Below are positions 34,146 to 45,959 of a stretch of DNA of 64,000 nucleotides, piece by piece. Position 1 is the first letter of the stretch, and the number at the start of each line of letters is the position of its first letter. The stretch is from Lytechinus variegatus. Taxonomy: Eukaryota > Echinodermata > Echinoidea > Temnopleuroida > Toxopneustidae. The notes under the pieces are model-generated. The model saw only the letters and a list, made by a program, of their open reading frames with translations. It was not told the DNA's origin and made no database searches. A program made the translations under genes and the position numbers. The stretch lies in the NCBI RefSeq assembly GCF_018143015.1, contig NC_054751.1, forward strand, positions 21,342,425-21,406,424, written 5' to 3'.

Positions 34146-35780
34146 TCTATTTAAGCTCATGATGATCGTAGGATATTTACCGTTATTTTTATCATACCTT
34201 ATTGATTTTCCATACCAATGTCTTGTTTAGAAAATAATGTAGGGAAATTGGCATTTTTTAACGGAAATTCATCGCTGATTTTGCCCTTTACGAAACAAAA
34301 CAAAGGAAATAATCCTACAGTGAAAATGAATAGTAGATGATAAAAAATCGACATAAATTACAGTATTGTGTATTCCTAGTTTTCAAGACTGAGAGTAAGA
34401 TTTATGCAATCTTTGACCAATAGCAGCGGTAACAAATGTTGAGCTTTCAAAGATGCTGTAAGTTTGTAAGAGGTTTTGAAAGGAAAAAATAATTCTTGCG
34501 AACGGACAGAGCTCTTGAGAATTATGGTATGTTAAATCCTGAGCTTCTATAACTTGTGCGCATTTTGGTGCCTTGTGCGAGACAAAGATTCCACCCCTCA
34601 AATTGCCTCCCTCAGAGCCAGGGCCTGGCTCAGAGCTTAAATTTATTTCAAATCAATGTTTAATCTTTCTAATTTAGGGGTAATCTGAAAGGAACCCATA
34701 GAGAAATATTTAACGAACATTTGCCCTTTAAAAATTCAAAAAGTTTAGTTTTGATCATTCTCTCCGAAATGGGTGGTGCAAAATTTTAAAATACAGTATT
34801 TTCTCTATTTCCTTATTTTTAGAGGACTTTTTCTCGGTGTTTGTTTGGGTTTTTTATTTTGGAACCCCCTCAACGCACCTCTCCGGGCAACCCCCTCCTT
34901 CCCCAGATACGCCATTGGTCGAATCTGCGGTTTGTGTACGATTTTTTCCTCTTTTTATTTATATTTTCATTGTCTGCTAATGTGTTCGTAAAAAAAACTC
35001 TTAAACGACAAAACGGAAATGACACAGCAGTCTGCCGCCCAACCGGGCACTCTCACAAATCCTTTTATTCATTGCACAGTATTGTTCACGGATCCAGATC
35101 GCCATGATCATGATGATGATACAACGAACGTGAAGATGGTGAATGAGAAACAAAGTTCATGTTGCTTTGCTTCAAATTTGAATATTTTTGACAGGTTTCA
35201 AAACATCACGTCAGTGGATGATGGCGTGCCAACTCAAGGAATCCAGGGGTGTGAGTACATTACAGGTTAAAAATGAGCAATGAGTAAGATCAAAGGAAAT
35301 ATAAATAATTTTTATGTACCTCACTTATCTTATCTTTAGTAAGGTAGTTAAATTCACATAAGAAATCAGCCGTATGGGAATTCGTTTATTGTCCTTGCAA
35401 TAATGAAACCAGCATCTGCACTTCTATGAATACGGAAGCAATTTATTTCCCATTGGTAGTGTCCTAGCTGTCCCATTGGTTTAGAGTCAAGTATTTTTTT
35501 TTCTATTATTTTATGGAAGCTGAATGGGATATTATTTAATTGGAGCACGTTTCTTTACTTGAAAGGTTTAAGAAGCAAAACTATCAAAATGCCATTATGC
35601 CAAAAGGGAATACCTGTTTGAGGTGCGTATCCGAGGATTTTGCACGGGGGGGGGGCTAATTTGAGACCGCCTGTGAACATTTCGGAAAGTGGCGCCCTCC
35701 CCCGCCAGGCAAACATAGGTGTCTTAATATCCATTAATATGCTGTAATACCACTTTTTTAGAAGAATAAATAGGACTAGA
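34146..35780. other. unassigned stretch
   Basis: No gene recognised. Open frames at 34841-35107 and 35019-35270 have no domain. A poly-G run lies at about 35646. Confidence 0.4.
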
Positions 35781-36335
35781 TGGGTGAATCATAAAGTTGT
35801 TCGTAAATTTAACAGCAACTTTAAGAATGACTGATGAACCTTTCTTACGGGCTAAGTAATCACCACTGAACATATCATTTACCATAAGAAAGAATCACCA
35901 GTCGATCTTAACTTACGAACAGCTTTATGAAACGGCCCCCAGGTGGGTGTTTCAAAAAGCTGTTCGTAAAGTTACGAACAACTTTACACACGACTGGAAC
36001 ATCATAACTCAATCATAGGGATGTCACATAGCACAAGGATCACCAGTCGTGCGTAAAGTCATTCGTATCATACGAACAGCTTTATGTTGTGGTTTTATGA
36101 AGCTGTTCGTAAGTTAAGAGCGACTTTAAGAACGACTGGTGAACCTTTCTTACGCTCTAAATAATTACAAATGAACATTTATTGGTCAATACCATTCACC
36201 GAAAGAAATGATCACCAGTCGTTCTTAAAGTCGCTCTTAAGTTCTTACGATTATTGTTATTTTTTTTATACTGTTCTGTTGGAAGAGAAAAAAATAAAAC
36301 TGAAACATACGATCAGCTTTATGAAACGGTCCCTG
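35781..36335. mobile_element. three adjacent palindromic MITEs, ACGAACAGCTTTATGAAACGG family
   Basis: Units at about 35781-35940, 35941-36085 and 36086-36335. Each has an AAGCTGTTCGTAA-type left arm, CGACTGGTGAACC / CACCAGTCG inner arms and a TTACGAACAGCTTTATGAAA-type right arm; units 1 and 3 go on to CGGCCCC or CGGTCCC. The third has about 55 bp of extra AT-rich sequence in its right arm. Non-coding. Confidence 0.88.
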
Positions 36336-36555
36336 AAAGCATAATGGTTCAAATTAATAGTTTAACTTCTCATAAGAGTAGGCCCAACTTAAATAGCGGG
36401 AGCTGACATTTCATTACAAGGGGCGGATCAAGCTTTCACTAGGGGGTGGAAGAATATTTTCATCTATAATTCAATGTTTCACGAATTGGATATTCTAAGC
36501 ACCTTTTTTAAACCGTGAACACAATGAGGCACATAATCAGGCACAAAAAATAGTG
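36336..36555. other. unassigned stretch with a GGCGGATC-type end
   Basis: AAGGGGCGGATCAAGC at about 36418 resembles the GGCGGATCC termini elsewhere but is degenerate and unpaired. Confidence 0.4.
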
Positions 36556-37262
36556 GTTTTTCATGCAGGACAACTTATCTGATATAAAAACAGGCACCTA
36601 TGAGAAGGCAAATGGACACTCGTTATCACATAAAACAGGTCCTTCTCATGTGAAAGGGGCACAGAACACGTTCGTTGGCGCACTTTTCTTAAGTAAAAGG
36701 GTACCTATAAGAAGGCAATGGGACACTTGCTTACGGCATAAAACGGATCCTTCTGCATGCAGGTGAAAGGTGCACAGGGCATGTTCGTGAGGGGCACTGT
36801 TCTTGGGGAAAAGGGGGAACTGGTTCTAGAAGAGGCAACTAGAATGCAAAGGAGCAATTGCTTAGACAGAAAACGGGCCCTTCTCATGTAAAGGGGTACA
36901 GAACACGTTTGTGAGGGGCACTTTTCTTGGATAATAAGGGGCACTGATACAAGAAAGGGCACTTGGTATCACCTACAACAGGTTCTCTCCCGATGAAAGG
37001 GGCACAGTGCACGTTCGCGAGGGTATTTTTTTTCTTTAAAAATTGGCACTGATACAAGATATGGCACTTGCTATACCATAAAACGGGTCCTTCTCAGGTG
37101 ATAAGGCACATAACACGTCCGTGAGTGGGTTTTTTTTTGGGGGGGTGGCACTTATACAAGAAAGGGCACTTAGCTTGGTAACACCTAAAACGGGTCCTCT
37201 TCCGATGAAAGGTACAGTACGCATTTTTCTTGCGTAAAAAGTGCACTATGATTTATAGTGCT
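36556..37262. repeat. ~120-bp minisatellite, about six diverged units
   Basis: Recurring blocks are GGCACTTGCTTA-like, AAAACGGGTCCTTCTCATG-like, GAAAGGGGCACAGAACACG-like and TTCGTGAGGGGCACTTTTCT-like. Unit length varies by indels and identity is moderate. The minus frame at 36705-36962 follows the repeat but is not kept across units, so I do not call it coding. Confidence 0.85.
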
Positions 37263-37930
37263 TCAAAAAGTGGGGGTGCACTGAGCCCCCCCCCCCGGGA
37301 TCGCCGCCGCCCGTGGGAATGGTGCATGAAATGTTTATGGGATGGACACGTTTCATATCTAAACAGTGAATAACTTTGGTATACAGGGGGTTTAAGACTA
37401 AATTTGGTCTAATTTTAAAGCTTGAGGTAAGTAGTACATTTAATCCAACAGCATTCACAAATTCTTTCGATTACTTATGTAATTTACTATGATTAAGAAA
37501 CCCCAAAATTCCTTACACACAATAACCAAATTTCTCGCACAAGAAAATTATGATGTAATTTTTAGGCCATTTTATAGGCCATGGAAACGGATTGTCATGA
37601 AAATGGTGTCATTTGAAACCGGAATACAAGCTGTATTGGTCCCACATTTCCTCCGGAGATATTCGCTCCACTCCAACGCGACTTGGCTGTGACTCGTTTC
37701 AAGTGTTATACCGTCACGAACGTTGGTGGCAGACTTGCATTCTTGAAGAAGACCTTCATCGAGTTGCCTTAACCTGTAACTAGGCAGTTATCGAAGTTAT
37801 TGTAACAAGGGCTGTAGGAGACCCAACGTAAGTTAGTCAAAATGAGTCATGCAGCATGCGAGGCGCTTTCGTGAGACCATGCTCCCTCTGTAGTTCCCAT
37901 TATAGGCTGCTGAAGAACACGCCCCTCATA
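37263..37930. other. unassigned stretch
   Basis: Poly-C run at about 37287; no gene recognised. Confidence 0.4.
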
Positions 37931-37937
37931 CCCCCCC

Positions 37938-40326
37938 CAGGGGCGGATCCAGGATTTTGAAATAGGGGGGCGCCAGCGGCGAGGGAGCGAAGCGACCGAG
38001 CGGGGGGAGGGTGTGGGAGGGGGGATACCCCCCTCCCACGGCAAGGACTTTTTCAAAAAATCATGTCCAAAAGTCGTATTTTGAGAGCACCTTTAGAAGA
38101 AAAATGCACATTTAAATCACTGTAACTTCATGAATAAAAGACACATACTGACTCATTTAGGAGCTGGTTTCCAGTCACAAACCGTATAAGTGGTCATTCA
38201 AAATATACATTTGGCAAAGGCTTTTCACTTGCTTGCATCGTGTGATTGAAACGTCAAATTTAAATGATACGAAACTGAGACTTGTAATCGATAAGTTCCG
38301 AATAATCCATTCTGTTTATTGTCATTTGTGTATTTACATTGTGTGTTTCAAACGAGAATTGTTTAGTCGTATGGCAACATGCATAAAATTTGGTTCTTTT
38401 TCCCCAAAATGCACAGTAAATTGTTACAAACTACAGAAAAAAACGACATCATCTTCTGGTAATCAACCTTTTCCCTCGTATTATTTTCAAATCATCTTCA
38501 ATAATCCAGTCATTCTGCACAACCTCAAAGTAATATAATGCTTCTTAAGGGGATTCTCATCATTTTTATTGTTTACGTTCAAAGTCTCTCATCGCGTTGC
38601 CATCTTAACTTATGACCAGCCAGGATGAAATTGTATTTATATTTATTTTAACATAAGATAATCAATTTTTACGAAGCACTTGTTAAAACTATACCACAAA
38701 TAATTAAATAAGGTCAATGATAAAATGCTAGAAAATACATGTAAGGAGCTTTGATATCCAGTCCATAATTGTATAAGTTATAACTATCAGTGGCAGAAAA
38801 TGTAAAATAAACCGAGGCTCGTCTTCGGTATACAGAGTTCAGAAGGCATTTTGTAAGCTTTTCATTTATGAAATTACAACTTGTTTAGACCATGAATTCA
38901 TATAGGCTTCCAATTTGATGTTTTTTCTACATGTTGAATCAATGTATACTAGCTTTCCAACCAACAAAGTAAATGTTGTAAACTGTATTGATTGCCTTCT
39001 GTTGGGCAAAGCTATTCCTGCCAAGTTTGAGCTCAATCATGACTTTTATTTTTTAAGATGAAAATATGGAAAGTTTATTTATGCAAGACAAACGAAGAAC
39101 AGACGAAATAGTGGAATTTAATTACTCACACTATAATATATAAGGGATATACTTTTAAAGCTCTGCACTATATCCGTTTGCTGCCTGTGCAAGTCTCGAG
39201 GTTCTGTGGGCATAGCCACAAAATATTATATACGTTTTTCGTAAGTGAAATACTTCAGTAAATAATTTGATAACGAATATCACACCCAAATGTATTTCTA
39301 TGACATGCATGATTAATTCAAGGAAGTTTTGCCGTACAATGCATTATCACCTAAGCGCGATTGGAGGAATGTTATGAGAATGTCCCGCTTTAGATTTAAT
39401 ACCTATAGATTATCAAACATTAAAAATGGGGTAGGGGGGGGGTTAATGTCACAATTTCTACTTTTTAACAATACACAATGTGTCCTCGGGACGTTTTTCC
39501 CCAGCACGAAAGTATTTTTATTCTACCCCCAACCCCCACACCCCCCCCCCCCCCGTCACATAAAATCTGCGCTCCTAATTACGCTGACATAATAGCTGCC
39601 TATACACAGCAAACGCGGAGTGGGGTCGACTGGTGATTGAGAATATACAATTTTGCTCCTTGATAATTCGTTGGAATGATTGCTTCGGCGAAACTTAGTT
39701 GGGGCGCCCTGGATAATATGCCTCTGAATCTACCAGAAAGTGTAAAAGTTAGTTTACATTAAATACAAATATGTCTGACCTATACATTTCAGTGAAAACG
39801 TACATGACCAAGGCAGAATGATAATACTGCGCACGTGGCGCCCGATATAAGGCTTCATCTTTGAGTGAAGAATAATCTCGGGGATAGACATTATCATTCG
39901 CATCGTTGACACTTTCTCTCGCGATCTGTTACTTACAATTTACATGTATTTGTCATAAAGACGGACAAACGCATGTTACAAAAAACACAAAATTTCGGGA
40001 AAAAATGATATCCAATCCAACATCTTCACACTGGTCACTGCACTGCAACTCCCGATTACAAGTGGTGCAACTTTCCAACCAATCGACTTGCGCGCCCTGG
40101 AATTCCGGAATTTACATATTGCAATACAGTATGACAGAGGTGCATTTGTGCGAACACAAAGGCCATGAGCGTAAGTTAAAATATAGTTTTGACTAGATCT
40201 AGCCCTTGAAATTGACTACATTGTACCAATCCAGTAAATATAACCATCAAAAAAAAAAAAAAAAAAAAAATCCGTCGAAAATAGGGGGGGCGCGCGCCCG
40301 GGGCGCCCCCCTCTGGATCCGCCACT
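37938..40326. mobile_element. hAT-like non-autonomous element, GGCGGATCC ends
   Basis: The left end CAGGGGCGGATCCAGG and right end CTGGATCCGCCACTG are inverted, followed on the inside by GGGGGGCGCC and GGCGCCCCCC. Both ends abut poly-C, which may be the target duplication. A subterminal GAGCGAAGCGACCGAGCG lies at about 37985. The 2.4-kb interior has no recognisable transposase and only short frames. A poly-A run of about 22 lies next to the right end (40249-40270). The pairing of these two ends is inferred. Confidence 0.65.
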
Positions 40327-40920
40327 GCCCCCCCCCCCTCCTCGATTCACCATCCACGTCTGTACGTATATGTGAGAATAAATGAAACACACAAAATAAT
40401 CATTTTAACTCTAAAAATAGAGACTTTGTTTAATCAAGTGTAATGATAGTGTATTCATAACAAATTACTAGTTGATTACGAAGGGCGCTAACCATTTCTT
40501 TTGGCTTTCACCCAAATATTGAGAGGAAGAACAAGTACATCCTGTAATCAATGTAATACAATATAATCCATTCAGAAAAGGTGCACTCTCATACATCGAT
40601 TGAGTAAGAAGTGAGAATTATAAAGCGCCCTGTGAATATGCATAATCTTACACTGCAAGAGTAAAAAATATCACGTGTTGGAAAACAAATCTAGTAGGGC
40701 CTAATAGCTCCATAATATAACGTTTAAAAGTATCTGTTCTGACTCCCGATAAAGTACCTTGTAAAGAAATCGGAGACGAGACTTGCATCATTCAGCAATG
40801 AATATTTGCGCCAAACTTATCATTCTCCTTTCAGCTTGAAACAACCCCCGCGCCGTCACAACATCACATTATATCGCCAAGTGCGCTAACATATGTCACA
40901 AATCGTAGAATTTGAAGCTT
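40327..40920. other. unassigned stretch downstream of the - strand gene
   Basis: No repeat family or gene recognised. Confidence 0.4.
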
Positions 40921-40926
40921 TTTATT
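40921..40926 (-). terminator. candidate polyadenylation signal of the acyltransferase gene
   Basis: TTTATT on + is AATAAA on -, about 400 nt beyond the stop codon at 41323. It is the nearest canonical signal I found, but transcript data would be needed to confirm use. Confidence 0.45.
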
Positions 40927-41322
40927 TGAACTTTGAGAAAGTTGGTCATAAGTTTCATGACTACATGGCTGTGAATAAAGAAATCATAGCATTAAAAATT
41001 GTTTGCTTCTGATACTTGTCCAGGAGCCCGACCGTAATTGTCAACTTAAACGGATTAGTCGGAAAATCTGTTTAACCCACGATTTGCCGAGGGTTTGCAG
41101 CGAAACTTGGGGCACTTTCCCAGTGCAGGAACACTTGTCATCGAGTGTACTTCAAGTTTTGGTGAGCATTTCATAAAACAAATGGTCGGTAATTTTCACC
41201 AACGATGCCTTGATGAGAGCTACTGCAAATCTGTGCGTCTGGATTGGCTAAGAGGGCAAATTATTCTGTGCAAAATCACTGACAAAAGTTCCATGCTCCA
41301 AGGTCAAAGAAAGCTTGGATAC

Positions 41323-41542
41323 CTAGAAGTATTCTCGCCCGCAAACTCTGTAAGGGTCAGCAGCTAAGCCTTTCTGCATGAAAGGATGCAGGTAGAACGT
41401 GGCTCCATTGTATGTAGCTATCATCACCATCAGACAGACAAAGAGTATATGAGCGACATGGAACTGAAACCATAACCACGTCCCAACTAACGTTAAGGCG
41501 GCGTAGGTACCGTTCAAACTGAGAAAGACTACCGGTCGAAAT
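41323..41542 (-). CDS. GPC1: acyltransferase exon 5 (terminal)
   Basis: Acceptor CTCTTTTCCAG, stop TAG at 41325-41323. Residues 243-315 are a long hydrophobic stretch (TLVGTWLWFQFHVAHILFV) and the TYNGATFYL block that marks the family's C-terminal region. Confidence 0.9.
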
Positions 41543-44500
41543 CTGGAAAAGAGAAAAAAGACACAAGAAGAAGCATGATAAAAAAAAACCTCTCGGAAGG
41601 TCTGCGATTCAAATGAAGTAAAATCATGACCAAAAGTCCTCTGGATAATGAATAAATGAACCGTAATTTCAATCAGACGAATAAGATGAACAACATTTGA
41701 TTGTGTATAAACATTCTTTGGGAACATTTGGTGCATGGAGCGGTATGTAAATAAAGAGGTGCAATCAATAATCACAATGGACTCACTGTTGATAATAATA
41801 ATACTATAAAGATATTGTAAAGCACTTTATAGCTATTAGCAAAGAAAATAAAAGAAGCAATAATTCATAATTATCTAGGGAAAATAACAAGATAGGATAC
41901 GAAAGTGACAATATCATTACGACAATGAATTGGACATACAAACAAACACAATCGGAAAAACTGGTTTTGCCATAACTTACATTAACGATTTATTGAACCA
42001 TTCATTAATTGGGAAATTCATAAAAACTTTTGGTGAATGATCCTAACTTAAACCATCAACATGAGAGTGAAGTATATAGGAAGAATGAAATGCTATGCCT
42101 CAAACTAAATTGCTCAAGTAAACTCTTCCAAAATATTTGCAAATGCCCTAGCTGAACAAGAGCCGACCTCGAATCCGGGTCCTGGTAGCATCGTTACGGG
42201 TCAAAATGATCCGGATTAAAGTTCGCTGTAACACAGAAGGGGTCAGTTGTGACATAGAAGTAGTCACACTTGGACTTGTTCCTAGCCATATTTTTTACCC
42301 AGGTGGCACCAGAAGTTTCCTGAACAAATTAAACCAGTTTTTAAAGAGTGAAACACGTGTTCCAACTGACCTTTCACCTGCACAACTGGTTACTTTTGCC
42401 AACGATCCCGGAGGCTCAGACATGTATCTGTATATGTTGCTGTATTCTTCTGCAGGCCTGCAAATACGTGTAAAAACAAAATGAAGCACTTTTTGAGATC
42501 ACATTGTGGGCTTTTTAGACGCGATTTATGATGCATTGGAGGGGTGGACTCTGCAATGAGAATGTAATTCACGTGAAGATGTAATCAGCCGACAATTACC
42601 AAAGTATAACTATCAAAAAACCTTCTGAACCCATTCAAACCCCGGTTCAAACCACGGAAAATGTTTTTAAAAAATAATAAAACACAAATACATGTACGTC
42701 TAGTCACGATCGACTGATGGTTTGCTGGTAGGTCCATGGTTTGAGGTATAAGCGGGGACCTATATATGATAGGGTTCTCTCTCAGTATACGTTTCAGATC
42801 CATGGGCATGATGGGCTAGGGACAGAAGGATAAGCCCCCCCCCCCCCTTCCCTGGATCTGTGATTATTTGTAATCTAATTAAAATATTTATTAATTAGAT
42901 TCTTTCTGAAAGGTAAATAAATACCTTTATGCTGATAACCCACTCTCCTTCATTTTCATTTTGCTTGCATTTGTTTTTCTACACAAATATTGGCACATAA
43001 AATAAACATTCCTCCCCCCGTCCCCCTATACACACGCCCTGCACAACGTCATACTTACTTTACAACTCCCGTGATCAGAACCACGTACAAAATCTGGAAA
43101 TAGAAGATAAAAACTTATTTAAAATAAAACAACCATACTGTGATCCCCCTGTTAGCCCCTCGATGTGGCATGTTCTGTAATCACAGATAAATAAACAACT
43201 ATCAATGCACATTTGTCACAAGAATGTCAACAAAGAATGGCAACATAGCAATTTCTACTGAAAGCAGTGAATGCCTGACATGAGCCTAGTCGACGTTAGC
43301 GTTGTTGGGTAAATTGATTGACAATTGAGATAAAGTGCCACATGATTTGCCGACAATTTATGCATTTGTATTTCCAAACATTTGAATCAAAATGTGCCAA
43401 AATAGAATTTGGATGAAGCAGGAACTTGGTTAAATAAAATCATAAATGATATCAAAATGTATTCAGAGTCATCTGTAATACAGTTATCACAAAATCACTT
43501 CTTATAATCATTAACTGGTTCCATGACATTTACTGCAGCGACAATTGCTCCGCTCTAACTTCTACAAAATAATCGAATGACCAACTTCAACCCTGGATTT
43601 AATATCCTACCCTAAACCTAACGCAACCCTAACCCTAAATCTTACACCTGCATGGAACAAAAATATTGTCGCAGGAGCAAATGACGTGTCACACATTAGC
43701 TTCTACGAATACTATCATGTTAAACTGACCGAATGGGTCATGTAAACTCCAAGGGGTAGCACCATTAACCATACAAGACTCTCTTCGGATCGTAGTTCCT
43801 CAGTGGTCAGTATCATCGGCGTCTGAGAGAAACTCCTAACCCATAAACTCCCCGTTTGGACCGGATACCATTTGATAGAGTATGTGACAAGCATGGGTAA
43901 GATATGGATGATGAGGTTGGTCATGCGTTCCACACTGTGCAGTACCAAGCAGTTACGGAAGGTCAGGATGGCCCAGGCTACAGGACCGTTGGACAACCCG
44001 AAGACGACGGTGAAGAAGGTACCGTTCTCTGGAAAACCTCTGTGTGTTGTCCAGTCGTTGAGGGTATGAAAGTGAAAGTGAAATAAAACATTAGCTTGCT
44101 TCACTATTAGGCTTAATTCTCTTTAACATTTACAAACGTAAGTAGATCTGCCCGGGTCAAATCTCCCGGGACAACTATTCGACCTAAAGAATCTCAAATA
44201 AGATATACTTAACGCTTTGCACATTATTTTGGGTCAGAATTTCTTTCCAACTTGGAAGGTTATCAACCTAGAAATGGTCAATGTACGAAGACTTAAATGA
44301 ATCGGTAAAATGGTCAGACCTACATCCAGCACATTGCAAGAATTCTAATATTAAATGTATACAAATTTGAATATTGTCATTGGACGAACGTAGGCCTACT
44401 GTAAAGGGATTCATATTGTATTGTAACGTTAACTTATTCAAGAATAAAGCATTGAAAATACATGCCAGTGGTTCATGTTCTTTCTTAAAGAAACCTAAAT

Positions 44501-45930
44501 TCTCCAATCGATAACTGTTCAAGGAATTGAAGAAGAAAAAAAAAAATTTTAATTACTTTCACATTCCCTGTACGCATGTAAGTTTTAGTTTTGTAAATGA
44601 CCTGTTTGCAAATCACTTCTAAAAACCAACTGAATAACGTTAACGTACATGATATATATCAGGAGAAGAAAATTGGACACATAGCACCAATCCAGGAGAA
44701 AGAACTGCTGTTTCATTTGCCAATATCTATAGACTCTCATAGGCATTGTGACTGTGAGGAGGATCAGATAGATGTAGGGGATATTCCACTGGAAAGCAGT
44801 CAGCGAACAGGTTAATACGAGAACACTTGTCACTGAGAGAACATATACGAGTTTCTCACCGAAGAAAGAGCGCTCCATCTGGAAACAGACGAATCAGAAG
44901 CAAGAACTATGAATTATGGACATTTAAACAACAGGTAACATCTTATTTGTTCAATATATTTGATCGCGTGTGCCTGGAGAATTTGAATCTATTAGTCAAA
45001 ATTAAAGGGTGAATGCATGGATCAACATTTTAAATTTTCTAGTATAAGGTTTCGATCTATACGAACGAACTTCATCATCGTGATCATAACTCATGATCCA
45101 CAAGAATATATCATAAACATCGATGGTTATATTTTTGTATTCAGTGGGGATGCACCGCCCTGCAAAGTTTCCAAGGTGGGGATGCTGTATCATCCACCCC
45201 CCCCCAAACAAAAATAAATAAATAAATAAGATATGGTAGGCATATTGTGTATAATTTATCATTTGTAATATATTAATATTCGATCAAATTCATCATTAAA
45301 GGATCAGGAGTATAGATTTTTGTCCCTGCTCACTTCCCTCACAAATATTCTTTGATAAACAAAATATGTGGAAGGGTATAGATTGAGAATCGAACATAAA
45401 CAAAATGCATACGCATATGAAAGAACACAGTGTCCCACAGTGTGAAACACGGTGTGAAATCATCTTCACACTGTTAAATTGGAGCGTTTTAACATTGTGA
45501 ATCACATCTTCACATTGTGAACAAGTAAATTCGCACTGTGAAATCAAACATCACTAAGTGAACACTCTGTGGTAAACCACACAGTGGAGGTGTCCACAAT
45601 GTGAAATCATCTTCACACTGTTAAATTGGAGCGTTTTAACATTGTGAATCACATCTTCACAGAGTCGACTATGTGAACACACTGTGGGACACTGTGTTCT
45701 TTCCAGCAGGGATAACTGTGTTTGATTGAATTCGGTTAGAAATTATAATCAACCAATAGACGCAATGACTGCCGTACCTTTTCATAGATGGAACATCTTT
45801 CATTTATCATCTTCTCCTCCATCTCACCAGAGGCAGAGAAGAGGACTGTCGTTGATACATCGTCTTCTTGTGCTGTTAATTTTATTTTATCTTCATCAAG
45901 ACACACCGTATACTGTTCAGAATTTTCCAT
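41323..45930 (-). CDS. GPC1: glycerophosphocholine acyltransferase (Gpc1/DUF2838 family), whole CDS
   Basis: Joining 45930-45778, 44878-44649, 44039-43730, 43093-43059 and 41542-41323 gives 948 nt and a 315-residue protein with matching phases at every junction. Residues 1-51 are an acidic cytosolic tail. Then come about seven hydrophobic segments (about 61-81, 85-97, 110-128, 136-155, 168-183, 214-240 and 246-290). Family landmarks are YRYWQMKQQFFLLDWCYVSN (exon 2), GFPENGTFF, SNGPVAWAILTFRNCLVLHS, ERMTNLIIHILPMLVTY and the final TYNGATFYLHPF. Fungal and plant relatives, usually about 380-430 residues, move an acyl group from acyl-CoA to glycerophosphocholine, making lysophosphatidylcholine in the ER. 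That function is assumed here by homology. The symbol is the yeast one, not vertebrate glypican-1. The gene looks intact. Confidence 0.9.
41543..43058 (-). other. acyltransferase intron 4
   Basis: No coding sequence supported. The 92-codon + frame at 42206-42484 shows no domain. A poly-C run lies at about 42836. Confidence 0.5.
43059..43093 (-). CDS. GPC1: acyltransferase exon 4, 35-nt micro-exon
   Basis: Acceptor CTTCTATTTCCAG, donor AAA|GTAAGT. It encodes ILYVVLITGVV plus two bases, extending the hydrophobic segment that ends exon 3, as in plant relatives. It is too short for an open-frame scan but fixed by phase and homology. Confidence 0.85.
43515..43695. mobile_element. small foldback element with telomere-like core (intron 3)
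   Basis: TGACATTTACTGCAGCGACAA / TTGTCGCAGGAGCAAATGAC-type ends are inverted. The interior (about 43610-43645) is a run of CCTAA-type units: ACCCTAAACC, TAACGCAACCC, TAACCCTAAA. Too short and imperfect to be a telomere. Confidence 0.6.
43730..44039 (-). CDS. GPC1: acyltransferase exon 3
   Basis: Acceptor ACAACACACAG, donor TCG|GTCAGT. It completes codon 128 as Ile and covers residues 129-231, the most conserved part of the family (NGPVAWAI, RNCLVLHS, IIHILPMLVTY). Confidence 0.93.
44649..44878 (-). CDS. GPC1: acyltransferase exon 2
   Basis: Acceptor CTGTTTCCAG, donor AT|GTACGT. Residues 52-127 plus two bases: two membrane segments and the YRYWQMKQQFFLLDW block. The exon itself begins ATGGAG, so an alternative start here is possible. 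Confidence 0.9.
45419..45703. mobile_element. MITE with perfect 26-bp inverted ends (intron 1)
   Basis: GAAAGAACACAGTGTCCCAC and onward at the left is matched perfectly inverted at the right (ending GTGTTCTTTC). Inside, a 61-bp segment beginning GTGAAATCATCTTCACACTG is present twice in direct orientation (45454-45514 and 45601-45661). Short CACTGTG / CACAATG words repeat throughout. It lies about 75 bp beyond the exon 1 donor of the acyltransferase gene. Confidence 0.93.
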
Positions 45931-45949
45931 GATTCACTTCCAAAGAATA
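45778..45949 (-). CDS. GPC1: acyltransferase exon 1
   Basis: An acceptor (TCTCCCTTTTCAG) opens the exon at 45949. The ATG is at 45930 in GAATCATGG, and the donor AAG|GTACGG is at 45778/45777. It encodes residues 1-51 in phase 0, rich in Asp/Glu. A 5' UTR intron upstream is implied. Confidence 0.78.
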
Positions 45950-45959
45950 CTGAAAAGGG

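Noticed and set aside
36705..36962. Repeat-containing protein on the minus strand
   Set aside because: The frame follows the minisatellite but is not kept across units and has no start context or splice support.
42206..42484. 92-codon + strand frame in intron 4 of the acyltransferase gene
   Set aside because: No domain, no codon pattern or splice support; likely chance.
43600..43650. Chromosome end or head-to-head telomere fusion
   Set aside because: Only about five imperfect units, inside an intron of an intact gene.
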